Positions 1-9,904 of a stretch of DNA of 64,000 bases are shown one piece after another. This DNA is from Streptococcus suis (GTDB lineage: Bacteria; Bacillota; Bacilli; Lactobacillales; Streptococcaceae). The notes beneath the pieces were generated by a model. The model made no database searches, was not told the origin of the DNA, and saw nothing but the letters and a program-made list of their open reading frames with translations. Location of the stretch: positions 38,665-102,664 of the forward strand of contig NZ_JAMWEL010000006.1 of assembly GCF_024509555.1 (NCBI RefSeq). The letters run 5' to 3'. The first letter of the stretch is position 1, and every line of letters starts with the position of its first letter. The translations under genes were made by a program, and so were the position numbers.

Positions 1-30
1 TGCCATTCCCATGAGAATAGCAGTCTTATC

Positions 31-2124
31 TTATTTAATTTTATCTTCTTCGTAGTCACCATTTGGACAGACAACTTGTTTACCACCACCACGAACTTTT
101 TTCTCAACGAGATAGTGGTCACATTTTGGACAGGCACGACCAACAGGTTTATCCCAGGAGGTAAATTCACACTCTGGATAACGGTCACAACCATAGAAAA
201 GTCGATTTCGTTTGCTCTTACGCTCAATGACCTGGCCTTGTTGACACACTGGACAAGTCACGCCGATTTCCTTGGTAATTTGTTTGGTATTGCGGCAATC
301 GGGGAAATTACTACAAGCATAGAATTTTCCAAAACGACCTAGTTTAATGACCATTTCATGTCCACAAACTTCACAATCAAAACCAGCTGGCTCATCCTTG
401 ATTTGGATTTTCTCCATTTGGTCTTCAGCTTTAGAAAGTTCCACTTTAAATGGTTGATAGAAACCATCGATAACCTTCTGCCACTGCTCCTTACCAATCT
501 CGACATCATCCAATTTCTGTTCCATATCGGCTGTAAACTTAACATTTACGATATCAGGGAAAAATTCGACAATGAGTTTGTTGACAATCTCACCAAGCTC
601 AGTTGGTTCAAAGCGCTTAGCAGCAAGCTTAACATAATAGCGTTTCTGAATGGTTTCAATAGTTGGAGCATAGGTTGACGGACGACCTACACCATTCTCT
701 TCTAATGTTTTAATTAAGGTTGCTTCAGAGTAGCGAGCAGGTGGCTGCGTAAAATGTTGTTCAGGATTTGTTGATGTGCGTACAACTGTATCACCCTGCT
801 CCATATCTGGCAACATCTTATTCTTATCCGAATCATTATAGACAGCCATGTAACCATCAAATTTGACTTGACTACCATTGGCTGCAAAAATCACTCCATT
901 TTGACCTAGGCGAACACTCATGGTATCAAAGACCGCTGCAGCCATCTGACTAGCCACAAAACGATTCCAGATCAGGGTATAAAGACGAAGTTGGTCCTTA
1001 TCCAGATACTTTGCAATAGATTCCGGAGTAAATTGGACATTGGACGGTCGAATAGCTTCGTGGGCATCTTGGGCACCAGTCGCATTCTTGACTTTGCTAC
1101 CATGTTTGGAATACTTTTCTCCAAAACGTTCTGTGATAAACTCCGCTGCCTGAGCCTGAGCAACTGGACTGATACGGGTCGAATCCGTACGCATATAGGT
1201 AATCAAACCTTGTGTACCACCTGTACCAAGACTAACCCCTTCATAAAGCTGTTGAGCAACCATCATGGTTTTACGAGTACGGAAGTTGATTTTATTAGCT
1301 GCATCCATCTGCATAGTCGAGGTTGTATAAGGAAGCGGTGCATTACGTTTACGTTCCTTACGCTCCACCTGTTCAACTAAGAATTCGTCACTATTTAAAC
1401 GAGCCAGAATCTCCTTGACCTGTTCATTGTTTTCAACCTTGACTTTTTTTCCATCTAAGCCATAAAAGCTGGCTTGGAATTTCTTGGTACCTTTTTTAAA
1501 GGTAGCATCGATTGTCCAATATTCCTCTGGTTTGAAATTGTTGATTTCATTTTCACGGTCAATGATGAGCTTGAGGGCAACAGATTGCACACGGCCTGCT
1601 GACAAGCCTTTTTTGACTTTCTTCCAAAGAATGGGTGAAATCGAATATCCAACGATACGGTCTAAAACACGACGAGCCTGTTGGGCATCGACCAAGTCAT
1701 GATTGATGGCACGTGGTTCCTTGAAGGCATTTTTAACGGCATCCTTGGTGATCTCGTTGAAAACAACCCGGTTTTTATCTTTTTCATCTAGTCCCAAGAT
1801 ATGAGCCAGATGCCAAGAAATTGCTTCTCCTTCACGGTCCGGGTCACTTGCCAGATAGACTTGTTTGGCATTTTTTGCCTCTTTTTTCAATGAATTGATA
1901 AGCGGACCTTTTCCTCGGATATTGATATACTCAGGTGCGTAGTTATTGTCAAAGTCAATGGACATGCTGGATTTTTTCAAATCACGGATATGTCCGACCG
2001 ATGCAACTACCTTGTAATTTTTACCAAGATATTTCTCAATGGTCTTGGCCTTGGCAGGCGACTCTACGATAACCAGATTTTTCTTGTTCGCTGTTTTTTT
2101 CTTACTAACTGTTTTTGTAGCCAT
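31..2124 (-). CDS. topA: DNA topoisomerase I
   Basis: Type IA topoisomerase that relaxes negatively supercoiled DNA by passing one strand through a transient break. The N-terminal TOPRIM domain carries Glu21 in VESPAKAKT and the acidic motif DPDREGE near residues 94-100. The catalytic tyrosine is Tyr310 in [12 protein letters not shown]. The C-terminus has Cys4 zinc ribbons starting at CEVCGHEM and CPVCQQGQ, followed by a third, poorer one (CPKCDHYL). The length of 697 residues is normal. I start at MATKTV because the AAGGA ribosome site is six bases upstream of that ATG, whereas the ATG two codons earlier abuts it directly. It lies downstream of dprA on the same strand, the usual streptococcal arrangement. 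Confidence 0.97.
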   Translation of the reverse strand: MATKTVSKKKTANKKNLVIVESPAKAKTIEKYLGKNYKVVASVGHIRDLKKSSMSIDFDNNYAPEYINIRGKGPLINSLKKEAKNAKQVYLASDPDREGEAISWHLAHILGLDEKDKNRVVFNEITKDAVKNAFKEPRAINHDLVDAQQARRVLDRIVGYSISPILWKKVKKGLSAGRVQSVALKLIIDRENEINNFKPEEYWTIDATFKKGTKKFQASFYGLDGKKVKVENNEQVKEILARLNSDEFLVEQVERKERKRNAPLPYTTSTMQMDAANKINFRTRKTMMVAQQLYEGVSLGTGGTQGLITYMRTDSTRISPVAQAQAAEFITERFGEKYSKHGSKVKNATGAQDAHEAIRPSNVQFTPESIAKYLDKDQLRLYTLIWNRFVASQMAAAVFDTMSVRLGQNGVIFAANGSQVKFDGYMAVYNDSDKNKMLPDMEQGDTVVRTSTNPEQHFTQPPARYSEATLIKTLEENGVGRPSTYAPTIETIQKRYYVKLAAKRFEPTELGEIVNKLIVEFFPDIVNVKFTADMEQKLDDVEIGKEQWQKVIDGFYQPFKVELSKAEDQMEKIQIKDEPAGFDCEVCGHEMVIKLGRFGKFYACSNFPDCRNTKQITKEIGVTCPVCQQGQVIERKSKRNRLFYGCDRYPECEFTSWDKPVGRACPKCDHYLVEKKVRGGGKQVVCPNGDYEEDKIK

Positions 2125-2215
2125 TCTCATTCCTTACAAATATTTTTAACTCACAAAGAATATACTATTTTTCAGCTAGTGTCAAGATTTTTATTTTCCT
2201 ATAGGAGAACTTAAT

Positions 2216-3058
2216 TTAAAATTGATAGTCTGAAAGGATGTCCAAGCCTGATGTAATGCACTTTGCCCCCTCTTGAATCAAATGATGGCAACCATCTGAT
2301 TTCCCATCCAAAATAGTACCAGGAATGGCATAAACTTCTCTTCCTTCTTCCAAGGCACGTTCACATGTAATCAAGCTACCCGACCGCATTTTAGCTTCAC
2401 AAACCACCAATCCTTCCACCAAACCAGCTATAATGCGATTGCGTTCTGGAAAATGGTATTTGAGAGGGTCTGCACCTGGTTCATACTCTGTCAGCACCAA
2501 ATGGTATTTTCCAATATAGGTCTGCAAATCCTTATTTTCTTTTGGATAAATCTTATCCAAACCTGTTCCAATAACTGCAATGGTTTGTCCACCATTTTTC
2601 AGGCTAGCAATATGGGCAGCTGTATCAATTCCTCTTGCCAGACCACTAACAATAACAAAGCGATTATTTAGTTCCTTAATAATTTTCTGAACAGACTGAA
2701 TACCATTTTTACTTGCATTTCGTGTACCAACGACTGCCAGCTTGGATTTTTCCAGCAATTCTAAATCCCCTTGATAAAACAAAAGTACAGGTGGATTGTA
2801 AATCTGTTTGAGCGCCAAAGGATAGATGTCATCTAAAATTGAAAATGATGGATACTTATTAAATTCCTCGCGACAGGCTTTGGTATCCAAATTCTTATAG
2901 TTCTCCATAAAGAGAATAGGGTTTTTGCATTCAGATACCACAGCGATATTGCGTAAGGTCAATTTTTTACCGTGTTTTTCTTGATAGGCCAAAACTTTAT
3001 TAATATTTAGATTGGTTAAACCTGCTTTTTTCCATTTAAACAATTCAAAATTATTCAT
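2216..3058 (-). CDS. dprA: DNA processing protein DprA
   Basis: DprA (Smf) protects incoming single-stranded DNA during natural transformation and loads RecA onto it. The protein shows the extended Rossmann fold of the family: VVGTRNASKNG, then VSGLARGIDTAAH, then IAVIGTGLDKIYP, and a C-terminal RSGSLITCERALEEGREVYA segment. The length of 280 residues is typical of streptococci. A GTG three codons upstream is possible, but the GAGGTGA ribosome site is correctly spaced only for the ATG of MNNFELF. It sits upstream of topA. Regulation by competence is known for the family, but I did not identify a com-box here. Confidence 0.95.
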   Translation of the reverse strand: MNNFELFKWKKAGLTNLNINKVLAYQEKHGKKLTLRNIAVVSECKNPILFMENYKNLDTKACREEFNKYPSFSILDDIYPLALKQIYNPPVLLFYQGDLELLEKSKLAVVGTRNASKNGIQSVQKIIKELNNRFVIVSGLARGIDTAAHIASLKNGGQTIAVIGTGLDKIYPKENKDLQTYIGKYHLVLTEYEPGADPLKYHFPERNRIIAGLVEGLVVCEAKMRSGSLITCERALEEGREVYAIPGTILDGKSDGCHHLIQEGAKCITSGLDILSDYQF

Positions 3059-3117
3059 TTTCTTCACCTCACCTAGTCTATTCGCAAGGCAAAGAAAAAA
3101 ATTCTCCCGAAGAAGAA

Positions 3118-3675
3118 TTATTTTTGAGGTATTTCTTTGATAACACGCGCAGGATTGCCCGCTAAAACGACATTATCACCAAAAGATTTAGTCACGACAG
3201 AACCAGCACCAACAACGACATTGTTGCCCAAGGTCACGCCAGGTAAGATTGTCACACCACCACCAGCCCAGAAATTATCACCAATGGTAATTGGAGCCCC
3301 GTATTCCAAACCAGAATTTCGTTCATCAGGATCTAGTGGATGAAGTGGGGTTAGCAACTGCACATTGGGACCCAACATGGCATTTTTCCCAACGGTAATG
3401 GGACAGACATCCAACATGGTACAGTTAAAATTTGCGTAAAAATCCTCACCAACATGAATATTACTACCGTAGTCACAGTAGAAATTTGGCTCCATATAGA
3501 TGCGTTGGCCTGTAGTTCCAAACCAGTTCTTCAATTGCTCCGTGCGAACCTTACCATCCAGTTCATTGTTAAATCGTTTCATTTTTTGACGTGCTATAAT
3601 CCGCATCTGAACTAATTCTGGAACACCAGCTTGATAAAACTGACCTGCAATCATTTTTTCTCTTTCTGTCGACAT
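3118..3675 (-). CDS. maa: Maltose O-acetyltransferase-like hexapeptide acetyltransferase
   Basis: Left-handed beta-helix acetyltransferase of the Maa/LacA/NodL type, which moves acetyl from acetyl-CoA to a sugar hydroxyl. The N-terminal Maa segment ([14 protein letters not shown]) is followed by imperfect hexapeptide repeats from about residue 70 to 180, including [27 protein letters not shown] and [13 protein letters not shown]. The catalytic histidine is expected in [12 protein letters not shown]. An AGGAG site precedes the ATG. It lies ten bases downstream of the CstR-like repressor gene and may be cotranscribed with it. The true sugar acceptor cannot be told from sequence. Confidence 0.85.
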   Translation of the reverse strand: MSTEREKMIAGQFYQAGVPELVQMRIIARQKMKRFNNELDGKVRTEQLKNWFGTTGQRIYMEPNFYCDYGSNIHVGEDFYANFNCTMLDVCPITVGKNAMLGPNVQLLTPLHPLDPDERNSGLEYGAPITIGDNFWAGGGVTILPGVTLGNNVVVGAGSVVTKSFGDNVVLAGNPARVIKEIPQK

Positions 3676-3685
3676 ACCCCTACTC

Positions 3686-3946
3686 CTATTTTTTTATGAT
3701 TAAATTGATAGCTTGAGCAAGACGAGCTTCTTGTTCTTCAGGGTTTTCAGATGGATGAGTGATACAATCTTGTACCTTCTGAGCAATAACCATTCCCATC
3801 ATACTATTAATGCTGGAACGAACAGCACTCAACTGAGTTACAATATCAATACATTCCTGATCTTCTTCAATCATTTTCTGAATGCCTCTGAGCTGACCTT
3901 CGGCCCGTTTCAAACGGTTTATCATCTTTTTCTTATCAGTATTCAT
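3686..3946 (-). CDS. CstR-like persulfide-sensing repressor (CsoR/DUF156 family)
   Basis: Small all-helical repressor of the CsoR/RcnR/CstR family, 86 residues. Cys32 (DQECIDI) and Cys61 (QDCITH) are present, while the position four residues before Cys61, a copper-ligand histidine in CsoR, is Lys57. Two cysteines without that histidine is the pattern of CstR, which senses persulfide rather than copper. The divergent neighbours are a rhodanese and a CoA-disulfide reductase-rhodanese fusion, the kind of targets CstR controls. An operator-like palindrome overlaps the start codon, suggesting autoregulation. Assignment as a persulfide sensor is inference from these residues and the context. Confidence 0.82.
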   Translation of the reverse strand: MNTDKKKMINRLKRAEGQLRGIQKMIEEDQECIDIVTQLSAVRSSINSMMGMVIAQKVQDCITHPSENPEEQEARLAQAINLIIKK

Positions 3947-3982
3947 ACCCTATATGGTACTGCTTGAAGTGAAAAATGTCAA
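3945..3982 (-). promoter_or_regulatory. Promoter and imperfect operator of the CstR-like gene
   Basis: On the minus strand TTGACA (3977-3982) is followed after 17 bases by TACCAT (3954-3959). The -10 lies inside an imperfect palindrome, ATACC-N6-GGTAC (3945-3960), that touches the ATG at 3946. The predicted start of transcription is about base 3947, so the message would have essentially no leader. No convincing Shine-Dalgarno sequence precedes the ATG. Confidence 0.6.
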
Positions 3983-3991
3983 TTTTTTACC

Positions 3992-4040
3992 TTGACATCT
4001 TTTGAATTCCTTGATATATTTTAGATACCCCTAAGGGTAT
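3992..4040 (+). promoter_or_regulatory. Rhodanese operon promoter with CstR/CsoR-type operator
   Basis: TTGACA (3992-3997), a 17-base spacer and TATATT (4015-4020) form a near-consensus promoter. Immediately downstream, ATACCC-CTAA-GGGTAT (4025-4040) is a perfect 6-4-6 inverted repeat of the type bound by CsoR/CstR repressors. It covers the expected start point near 4027, so a bound repressor would block transcription. AAGGAG and the ATG at 4054 follow. Confidence 0.8.
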
Positions 4041-4053
4041 AAAAGGAGTAACA

Positions 4054-4377
4054 ATGTTTAAACAATTATTTTCAGGAATGTTTTCAAACTCAGACAGTCT
4101 TCCGATAACTGATGTAGAACAAGCAATACAATCATCGAATGCTATTTTGCTTGATGTTCGCGAAGTTGACGAATTTGCCAGCGGTCACATTCCACAGGCT
4201 ATCAACCAACCCTTAAGTCAACTTGACCAATTTAAAGGTGACAAAACCAAGAACTATCTGATCATCTGTCAATCTGGTATGCGTAGCCAACGGGCGACAG
4301 AATATCTAAAATCTCAAGGCTATCAAGCAATCAACGTAAAAGGCGGTATGAATGCCTGGACAGGAGGAATAGCATGA
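4054..4377 (+). CDS. Single-domain rhodanese sulfurtransferase
   Basis: 107-residue rhodanese-like protein that would carry persulfide sulfur on its active-site cysteine. LLDVREVDEFASGHIPQA is the typical first half, and the catalytic loop is CQSGMR with Cys72 as nucleophile. The C-terminal GGMNAWTGG is also standard. There is no signal peptide, so it is cytoplasmic. Its stop overlaps the start of the next gene as ATGA, indicating translational coupling. It is probably induced when the CstR-like repressor leaves the operator at 4025-4040. Confidence 0.9.
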   Translation: MFKQLFSGMFSNSDSLPITDVEQAIQSSNAILLDVREVDEFASGHIPQAINQPLSQLDQFKGDKTKNYLIICQSGMRSQRATEYLKSQGYQAINVKGGMNAWTGGIA

Positions 4378-6026
4378 AAATAATTATTGTAGGTGGTGTC
4401 GCTGGCGGTATGTCTGCCGCTACTCGTCTGCGTCGTCTGATGGAAGATGCTGAAATCATCGTTTTTGAGAAGGGCCCGTATGTTTCCTTTGCCAACTGCG
4501 GTTTACCCTATTACATTTCTGGAGAAATAGCAGAGCATGACAGTTTATTGCTTCAAACGCCAGAAAGTTTGAAACAACGTTTCAATCTAGATGTCCGCCC
4601 CTTCCATGAAGTCATTAGTATTGATGCTGAGCAGCAAACTGTAACAGTCAAAACTTCGCAAGGTGAATTGATTGAAAGCTACGACAAACTAATCCTATCA
4701 CCCGGCGCTAAACCTATCATTCCGAATCTATCTGGTATTGAAGAAGCAAGCAATCTCTTTACTCTACGAAATGTGCCCGATTTAGATAAGATTATGGCCA
4801 AGCTAGACCAAATCGAATCCGGTCAGGCAATTGTTATCGGTGCAGGTTTTATCGGTCTGGAAATGGCTGAAAATCTTGCCTTAAAAGGCTTAAAAGTCAC
4901 TCTTGTCGAACAGGCTCCTCATGTATTGCCAACATTTGACCTAGAAATGGCACGATATGTGGAAGCAGAATTAACAAGTAAGGGTGTCGAGGTTATCACA
5001 GGGCAGTCTGTTACTGCTTTTCATGAACATGGTCAGGTAATCGAATTGTCTAACGGACAGACCCTATCATCTGATGTGACTATTTTATCAGTTGGTGTTG
5101 CTCCTGATAGTCAACTGGCAAAAAATGCTGGAATCGAATTGGGTTTACGTGGAGGTATTCTCGTGGACCAAAACTACCAAACTAGTCAAGAAAATATCTA
5201 TGCCGTTGGTGATGCAATTGTTGTTAAACAAGAAATTACAGGTCAAGATGCCTTGATTTCCCTGGCTTCTCCTGCCAATCGTCAGGGTCGACAAGTAGCG
5301 GATGTCATTGCTGGACTGGCTCGCACTAACAGAGGCTCAATCGGAACAGCTATCGTCAAGGTTTTTGACCTGGCCGCTGCCTCGACAGGATTGAGCGAAG
5401 GTACTGTCCAATCACTCGGCTATGAATATGCCGTCGTTCATACGACTGGAAAAGACCATGCTTCATACTATCCAGGTGCGACTGATATTGTGCTGAAACT
5501 CATTTTCTCGACAACTGACGGCAAAATTTTCGGTGCCCAGGCAGTCGGTCAAAAGGGAGTAGATAAGCGGATAGATGTCCTTGCAACTGCTATCAAGGCT
5601 GGACTGACGATTTTTGATTTACCTGAGCTTGAATTGACTTACGCTCCGCCATTTGGTTCAGCCAAAGATCCTGTCAATATGATTGGCTATGCTGCTATGA
5701 ACATCGCAGAAGGGATTAGCCAAAACATCCAATGGCACCAGTTAGATGAGGAGTTAGCTACTGGTAAAGTTCTATTAGATGTCCGCAATCCTGGTGAAGT
5801 CGCAAAGGGACAGTTCAAGGAATTCATTCATATTCCTTTGGACCAACTCCGTGAGCGAATTGGAGAACTGGATGCTTCAAAAGAATACATTGTCAGCTGC
5901 CATAGTGGACTCCGTTCTTATATTGCCGAACGAATCTTGAAAGAAAATGGTTTTAGCGTCAAGAACCTAGATGGTGCCTATTCACTTTATAAAATGGTAT
6001 TGCCTGAAAATATTATCAAACCATAA
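4374..6026 (+). CDS. CoA-disulfide reductase with C-terminal rhodanese domain
   Basis: Flavoprotein disulfide reductase of the CoADR-Rhd class, 550 residues, which reduces CoA disulfide or CoA persulfide/polysulfide with NAD(P)H. The FAD-binding motif is IIIVGGVAGGMSAA at the N-terminus, and the active-site cysteine is Cys42 in SFANCGLPYY. A second nucleotide-binding motif is AIVIGAGFIGLEMAENLA, and the FAD-contacting YAVGDA lies further on. A rhodanese domain from about residue 455 ends the protein, with its catalytic cysteine near 509 in SCHSGLRS. With the coupled single-domain rhodanese it makes a small sulfur-detoxification operon. Confidence 0.9.
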   Translation: MKIIIVGGVAGGMSAATRLRRLMEDAEIIVFEKGPYVSFANCGLPYYISGEIAEHDSLLLQTPESLKQRFNLDVRPFHEVISIDAEQQTVTVKTSQGELIESYDKLILSPGAKPIIPNLSGIEEASNLFTLRNVPDLDKIMAKLDQIESGQAIVIGAGFIGLEMAENLALKGLKVTLVEQAPHVLPTFDLEMARYVEAELTSKGVEVITGQSVTAFHEHGQVIELSNGQTLSSDVTILSVGVAPDSQLAKNAGIELGLRGGILVDQNYQTSQENIYAVGDAIVVKQEITGQDALISLASPANRQGRQVADVIAGLARTNRGSIGTAIVKVFDLAAASTGLSEGTVQSLGYEYAVVHTTGKDHASYYPGATDIVLKLIFSTTDGKIFGAQAVGQKGVDKRIDVLATAIKAGLTIFDLPELELTYAPPFGSAKDPVNMIGYAAMNIAEGISQNIQWHQLDEELATGKVLLDVRNPGEVAKGQFKEFIHIPLDQLRERIGELDASKEYIVSCHSGLRSYIAERILKENGFSVKNLDGAYSLYKMVLPENIIKP

Positions 6027-6032
6027 GCAACT

Positions 6033-6068
6033 AACCTTCTGTGATTTTGGGTCCAGAAGGTTTTTTCT
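6033..6068 (+). terminator. Rho-independent terminator after the sulfur operon
   Basis: AACCTTCTG (6033-6041) pairs perfectly with CAGAAGGTT (6054-6062) and is followed by a run of T residues. It ends the rhodanese/CoA-disulfide reductase transcript. Confidence 0.85.
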
Positions 6069-6096
6069 TGACTTTTAATATACAATATCTTACAAT
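6068..6096 (+). promoter_or_regulatory. Promoter of the DUF1836/hemolysin III operon
   Basis: TTGACT (6068-6073), 17 bases, TACAAT (6091-6096). It begins right at the T-tract of the preceding terminator. The following gene starts at 6135 without a strong ribosome site. Confidence 0.7.
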
Positions 6097-6134
6097 CTAG
6101 TTATCATTACTAGATATAAGAACGTTGATAATCG

Positions 6135-6581
6135 ATGAAACATTCCCTCCCCTACTGGTATGAACTGCCAGACTTGGACCTCTACCTAGACCAAGTTCTT
6201 TTATATGTCAACCAAATGACCATTTCACCTGATGATATTGAACAGAAGAAATTGACTGCTGCCATGATAAACAACTATGTCAAGCACAAGCAGCTCGAAA
6301 AACCTGTTAAGAAAAAATATCAAAAACAGCAAGTTGCCCGCTTGATTGCCTTGACTATTTTAAAGAATGTCTTTTCCATTCAAGAAATCAGTCAGACCTT
6401 ACATCTTCTTCTCCAGACAAACAGTTCTGAAACACTATACAATCATTTTGTTGACTGCATGCGAAACGAGGAAAATGAAGAAACGCCTGACATCATTCGC
6501 TATGCTTGTCAATCCGTCAAACTATACTACAAAACCCGTCAACTCACTGTTGAGTTAGAAAGGAGATTTCATGAATCCTAG
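6135..6581 (+). CDS. DUF1836 domain protein
   Basis: 148-residue protein matching the DUF1836 family of Firmicutes, which is thought to contain a MerR-like helix-turn-helix. The family signature here is the N-terminal LPYWYELPDLDLYLDQVL and the middle segment LTAAMINNYVKHKQLEKP followed by KKKYQKQQVARLIALTILK. No membrane segment or signal peptide is seen. It overlaps the next gene by eleven bases and they share a promoter, so it may regulate or accompany the hemolysin III-like protein. The biochemical role of DUF1836 is not known to me. Confidence 0.8.
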   Translation: MKHSLPYWYELPDLDLYLDQVLLYVNQMTISPDDIEQKKLTAAMINNYVKHKQLEKPVKKKYQKQQVARLIALTILKNVFSIQEISQTLHLLLQTNSSETLYNHFVDCMRNEENEETPDIIRYACQSVKLYYKTRQLTVELERRFHES

Positions 6582-7221
6582 TTTGAAATTAAGTCTAAAA
6601 CTTTCATTTGGTGAAGAAGTCGCAAATAGCGTGACACATGCAGTTGGGGCCTTGCTTATGCTGATTTTACTCCCTATTACTGCTATTCATTCTTTTCAAG
6701 ATTATAACGTGACAGCGGTTGTCGGCATGTCCATTTTTGTCATCAGCCTTTTCCTCATGTTCCTATCCTCTTCCATCTACCACTCCATGCCCTATGCTTC
6801 TACTCACAAATACATCCTGAGGATTATTGACCATAGCATGATTTACATTGCCATCGCTGGAAGTTACACACCTGTTGCACTTTCCTTGGTCGGTGGTTGG
6901 CTGGGCTATCTGATTGTTGGTTTGCAGTGGGGATTGACTATTTTCGGTATACTCTATAAAATTTTTGCTAAGAAAATAAACGAAAAATTCAGTCTCTTCC
7001 TCTATCTTTTCATGGGCTGGTTGATTGTCTTTATCTTACCAGCCATTCTTCAAAAGACTGGACTTGTTTTCGGAATTTTGATGCTAGCTGGTGGATTATC
7101 CTACACCATTGGCGCGTACTTCTATGCTAAGAAAAAGCCTTATTTCCACATGATTTGGCATCTCTTTATCCTATTGGCTTCAGCACTGCAATACATTGCC
7201 ATTGTCTATTTTATGCTATAA
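6571..7221 (+). CDS. Hemolysin III family (PAQR/TrhA) membrane protein
   Basis: 216-residue integral membrane protein of the hemolysin III/YqfA/PAQR family with about seven membrane helices. Family motifs are visible: EEVANSVTHAVGA at the N-terminus, SSSIYHSMP, DHSMIYIAIAGSYTP, and the C-terminal HMIWHLFILLASALQY. The histidines in these motifs form the conserved metal site of PAQR proteins. A strong GAAAGGAGA ribosome site lies inside the end of the upstream gene. Despite the family name, actual haemolytic activity should not be assumed; bacterial members have been tied to membrane lipid homeostasis. Confidence 0.88.
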   Translation: MNPSLKLSLKLSFGEEVANSVTHAVGALLMLILLPITAIHSFQDYNVTAVVGMSIFVISLFLMFLSSSIYHSMPYASTHKYILRIIDHSMIYIAIAGSYTPVALSLVGGWLGYLIVGLQWGLTIFGILYKIFAKKINEKFSLFLYLFMGWLIVFILPAILQKTGLVFGILMLAGGLSYTIGAYFYAKKKPYFHMIWHLFILLASALQYIAIVYFML

Positions 7222-7222
7222 G

Positions 7223-7255
7223 AAAACAGCTTCTAGTCAACTAGAGGCTGTTTTT
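7223..7255. terminator. Bidirectional terminator between convergent genes
   Basis: AACAGC-T-TCTAG, a four-base loop, then CTAGA-G-GCTGTT form a stem with A-runs on the left and T-runs on the right. It lies between the ends of two convergent genes and can serve both strands. Confidence 0.85.
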
Positions 7256-7256
7256 A

Positions 7257-8264
7257 CTACATTAAACTGATGATCATTCCGAGCAGATAAAGAACTGACA
7301 CGATACTCAAAAAGACCAAATGCGCCTTTCGACTCATGACTACATAGCCTACAAATTCCCGAATGAAGGCATTAAGGCTAAAGTAAAATTTGGTTTTTGC
7401 GCCGTAGCCGATACATTTGATTTTCAATTGTCGTGCCAATAGCAGAGCTCTGAAAACGTGATAGTAATTGGTTACAAGGGCAAATCGACTGCCAGGTTTC
7501 ATCAGGGCATAGGAAAATTTCAAATTTTCTTCTGTGTTGGTTGATTGGTTTTCGATGAGAATATCTTCAGCAGGCACTCCTTTCTCCAAGGCATAATTTG
7601 CCATAGCTTGACCTTCAGCTATGAGTTCATCAGGACCTTGTCCGCCTGACATGATCAGCTTGCTGCCAGGATGTTTCTGGTAGATCGCTATGCCTTTTTC
7701 AATCCGCGAAGCCAAAAGTGGCGTCACCTGGTCACCAATCAGACCTGCTCCTAGCACCACTACATAATCTAGTTTCCCTTGGAAAAGATTGACCAAGTTG
7801 ACAAAGCTAGATGTTGTATAGAGCATGCTGATGAAAATGGCATAGGACACTAAAAATCCAACATAGACAAACACCATATTGAAAAAACTGATACCAGAAA
7901 GGGTGCTTGCTACAGACGGCGCGATAAAGAGATAAAATGTTAAGCCGATAGCTAATCCTAACGATAAAAAGTTATGAAAACGGACACCTTCTCGCTTCAA
8001 AATCCGAAAACCGTTCAGATAGAGGGTAATCAGCAAGACAAATGGACCACTCAAGAAGGCTAGAGCCAATACCATTGCCAGAGCGATTGCCAACAACCGC
8101 AAGATTTCGTTATTTTCTAAAATACCTGTTGACACGACCCAGGCCAAAGCCCAGACCAGAACGTTCAAAACAAATAGTGAGATAAAAATCGACCGCCGCT
8201 CCCAGAAATAGACGAGAGCAAACAGACCGATAGCAGCTAAAAATAGCCAGAAAAAGACTGTCAC
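7257..8264 (-). CDS. YdcF/ElyC family membrane protein (DUF218)
   Basis: 335-residue protein with several N-terminal hydrophobic helices covering roughly residues 1-165, a cytoplasmic or extracellular DUF218 domain from about 170, and one more helix at the C-terminus. DUF218 signatures are [30 protein letters not shown], and [18 protein letters not shown]. coli relatives (SanA, ElyC) affect envelope integrity. The start is GTG, eight or nine bases after AGGAGG, and overlaps the rnhB stop codon as GTGA, so the two genes are translationally coupled. The substrate is unknown. Confidence 0.82.
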   Translation of the reverse strand: MTVFFWLFLAAIGLFALVYFWERRSIFISLFVLNVLVWALAWVVSTGILENNEILRLLAIALAMVLALAFLSGPFVLLITLYLNGFRILKREGVRFHNFLSLGLAIGLTFYLFIAPSVASTLSGISFFNMVFVYVGFLVSYAIFISMLYTTSSFVNLVNLFQGKLDYVVVLGAGLIGDQVTPLLASRIEKGIAIYQKHPGSKLIMSGGQGPDELIAEGQAMANYALEKGVPAEDILIENQSTNTEENLKFSYALMKPGSRFALVTNYYHVFRALLLARQLKIKCIGYGAKTKFYFSLNAFIREFVGYVVMSRKAHLVFLSIVSVLYLLGMIISLM

Positions 8265-9040
8265 GGCTTGTGTCCTCCTGTTAGCATAGACTTAATGGGC
8301 TCAAAGGTCTTGCGGTGAATGGGCGTGATACCTAGCTTGTTCAAGCCTTCCAAGTGCTCTGCCGTTCCATAACCAGCATTCTTAGCGAAGCCGTAGCCTG
8401 AGAATTCCTTGTCATAGTCTGTCATCATCTTGTCCCGCGTCACCTTGGCTACGATAGAGGCCGCTGCGATAGATAGGCTATTGGCATCTCCCTTGATGAT
8501 AGAAGTTTGCGGTAGGGGTGTATCCAACTTCATAGCGTCTATCAAAAGGTGTTCAGGCTCCTGGCTCAACTGCCCCAAAGCTTCCAACATGGCTAATTTG
8601 GTCGCCTCATAGATGTTGACCTGGTCGATGACAGCCGCATCTTTGACGCCTACACCGACTGCCACCGCTCGCTCCATCACTTCTTCGTAGATAGCCTCGT
8701 GCTTGGACTTGGGGATTTTCTTGGAGTCGTTGAGGTAGCGAATTTTACAGCCCTTGGGCAAGATGACCGCCGCTGCCACCACCGGACCTGCTAGAGGCCC
8801 TCGGCCGACTTCGTCGATACCAGCGATGAACTCCACCCCATTTTCATAAAGGGCTTTTTCGTAGAATAGCATAGCTTCTAAGCGGGCATCTTCTGCTGCT
8901 TCTTTTTCCAGCTCCTTACGGCGTTTCTTGATGGCAGCCTGGACCCCTGCTCGATCATCCTGAGCTAAGTCTGCCCAGACAGAACTGTCCAGACTATCTA
9001 CCTGAGCCAGCAGAGTAGTCACTTCCTTAATCGTTGCCAT
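8261..9040 (-). CDS. rnhB: Ribonuclease HII
   Basis: Endonuclease that cleaves RNA in RNA/DNA hybrids and excises single ribonucleotides from DNA. The catalytic acidic residues begin at Asp76-Glu77 in [16 protein letters not shown], with further aspartates in LNDSKK and LLIDAMKLD. The [13 protein letters not shown] segment is typical. A streptococcal-type N-terminal extension of about 70 residues precedes the catalytic domain. The start overlaps the end of rbgA by 14 bases, and an AGGTGA site lies eight bases upstream. The rbgA-rnhB pair is conserved in streptococci. Confidence 0.96.
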   Translation of the reverse strand: MATIKEVTTLLAQVDSLDSSVWADLAQDDRAGVQAAIKKRRKELEKEAAEDARLEAMLFYEKALYENGVEFIAGIDEVGRGPLAGPVVAAAVILPKGCKIRYLNDSKKIPKSKHEAIYEEVMERAVAVGVGVKDAAVIDQVNIYEATKLAMLEALGQLSQEPEHLLIDAMKLDTPLPQTSIIKGDANSLSIAAASIVAKVTRDKMMTDYDKEFSGYGFAKNAGYGTAEHLEGLNKLGITPIHRKTFEPIKSMLTGGHKP

Positions 9041-9878
9041 CTAAGTCACTCACCTTGTCTAATGTATAAGTGCCTAAACGCCCGTCCCGAACGTCCTTGA
9101 CAAAGAGGTTGAAAAAACGGTCATAATCATCACGGAAGCCTAGTTTTTTTGTCCAGTCCATGATGAGTTCAGGCGTTTCCTTCTCCAAATCCATGCCCTT
9201 GAACCGCTCTTGTAGACGTTCTGGGTAGTTGGCCTTGAAATAGTCCAAACCAAAAATAGTTACTTCATCCATTGGCAAGAGTTGATCCTTGATAGCTCCT
9301 GTCAGAGCCAACTTAAGTCCAACTTCCTGGTCCTCAAATTTAGGCCAGAGAATACCTGGTGTATCAAGGATTTCAAGGTCCTTGTTGGACTTGAGCCACT
9401 GTTGGCCCTTGGTTACACCTGGTTTGTTGCCGACAACGGCGATTTTCTTACCAGCCAGACGGTTCATAAGAGTGGACTTACCTGCATTTGGGATGCCGAT
9501 AATCATGGTCCGCAGGGTTTCTTTTTGAATCCCTCTTTGGCGGAGGCGTTCAATCTTCTCTTTCATCAGGCTCTTGGCTGCGTCGGTCACCTTTTTCACC
9601 GTCGCTTGTTCCTTTGAGTTGATGGCAAGGGTGCGAATGCCCTGACCTTCAAAGTAGCTCTGCCATTCTTTTGTACGGACAGAATCTGCCAAATCAACCT
9701 TATTTAAAATCATAAGCTTGGGCTTATCACCAACAATTTTGGTCAGCATGGGGTTTTGGCTGGATAGGGGCAGGCGGGCATCGACCAAAATGGTCACGAA
9801 ATCAACGTGCTTGATGTTCTCCTGCACCTGCCGACGTGCCTTGGACATATGGCCCGGAAACCATTGAATTGTTGCCAT
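9027..9878 (-). CDS. rbgA: Ribosome biogenesis GTPase RbgA (YlqF)
   Basis: Circularly permuted GTPase needed for late assembly of the 50S subunit. The permuted order is visible: G4 (LNKVDL) at about residue 58-63 comes before G1 (GIPNAGKST, about 127-135) and G3 (DTPG, about 172). The N-terminal [11 protein letters not shown] motif is diagnostic. The C-terminal helical domain runs from about residue 190. An AGGAGG-like site precedes the ATG. The promoter and a leader hairpin lie at 9905-9966. Confidence 0.95.
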   Translation of the reverse strand: MATIQWFPGHMSKARRQVQENIKHVDFVTILVDARLPLSSQNPMLTKIVGDKPKLMILNKVDLADSVRTKEWQSYFEGQGIRTLAINSKEQATVKKVTDAAKSLMKEKIERLRQRGIQKETLRTMIIGIPNAGKSTLMNRLAGKKIAVVGNKPGVTKGQQWLKSNKDLEILDTPGILWPKFEDQEVGLKLALTGAIKDQLLPMDEVTIFGLDYFKANYPERLQERFKGMDLEKETPELIMDWTKKLGFRDDYDRFFNLFVKDVRDGRLGTYTLDKVSDLDGND

Positions 9879-9904
9879 GGGGTCCTCCTAAATATGATTC
9901 ATTG

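Noticed and set aside
1..12. ATG codons on the minus strand near the window start that could open trmFO, the usual gene after topA
   Set aside because: Only a few codons are visible and no ribosome site precedes them, so a gene cannot be supported.
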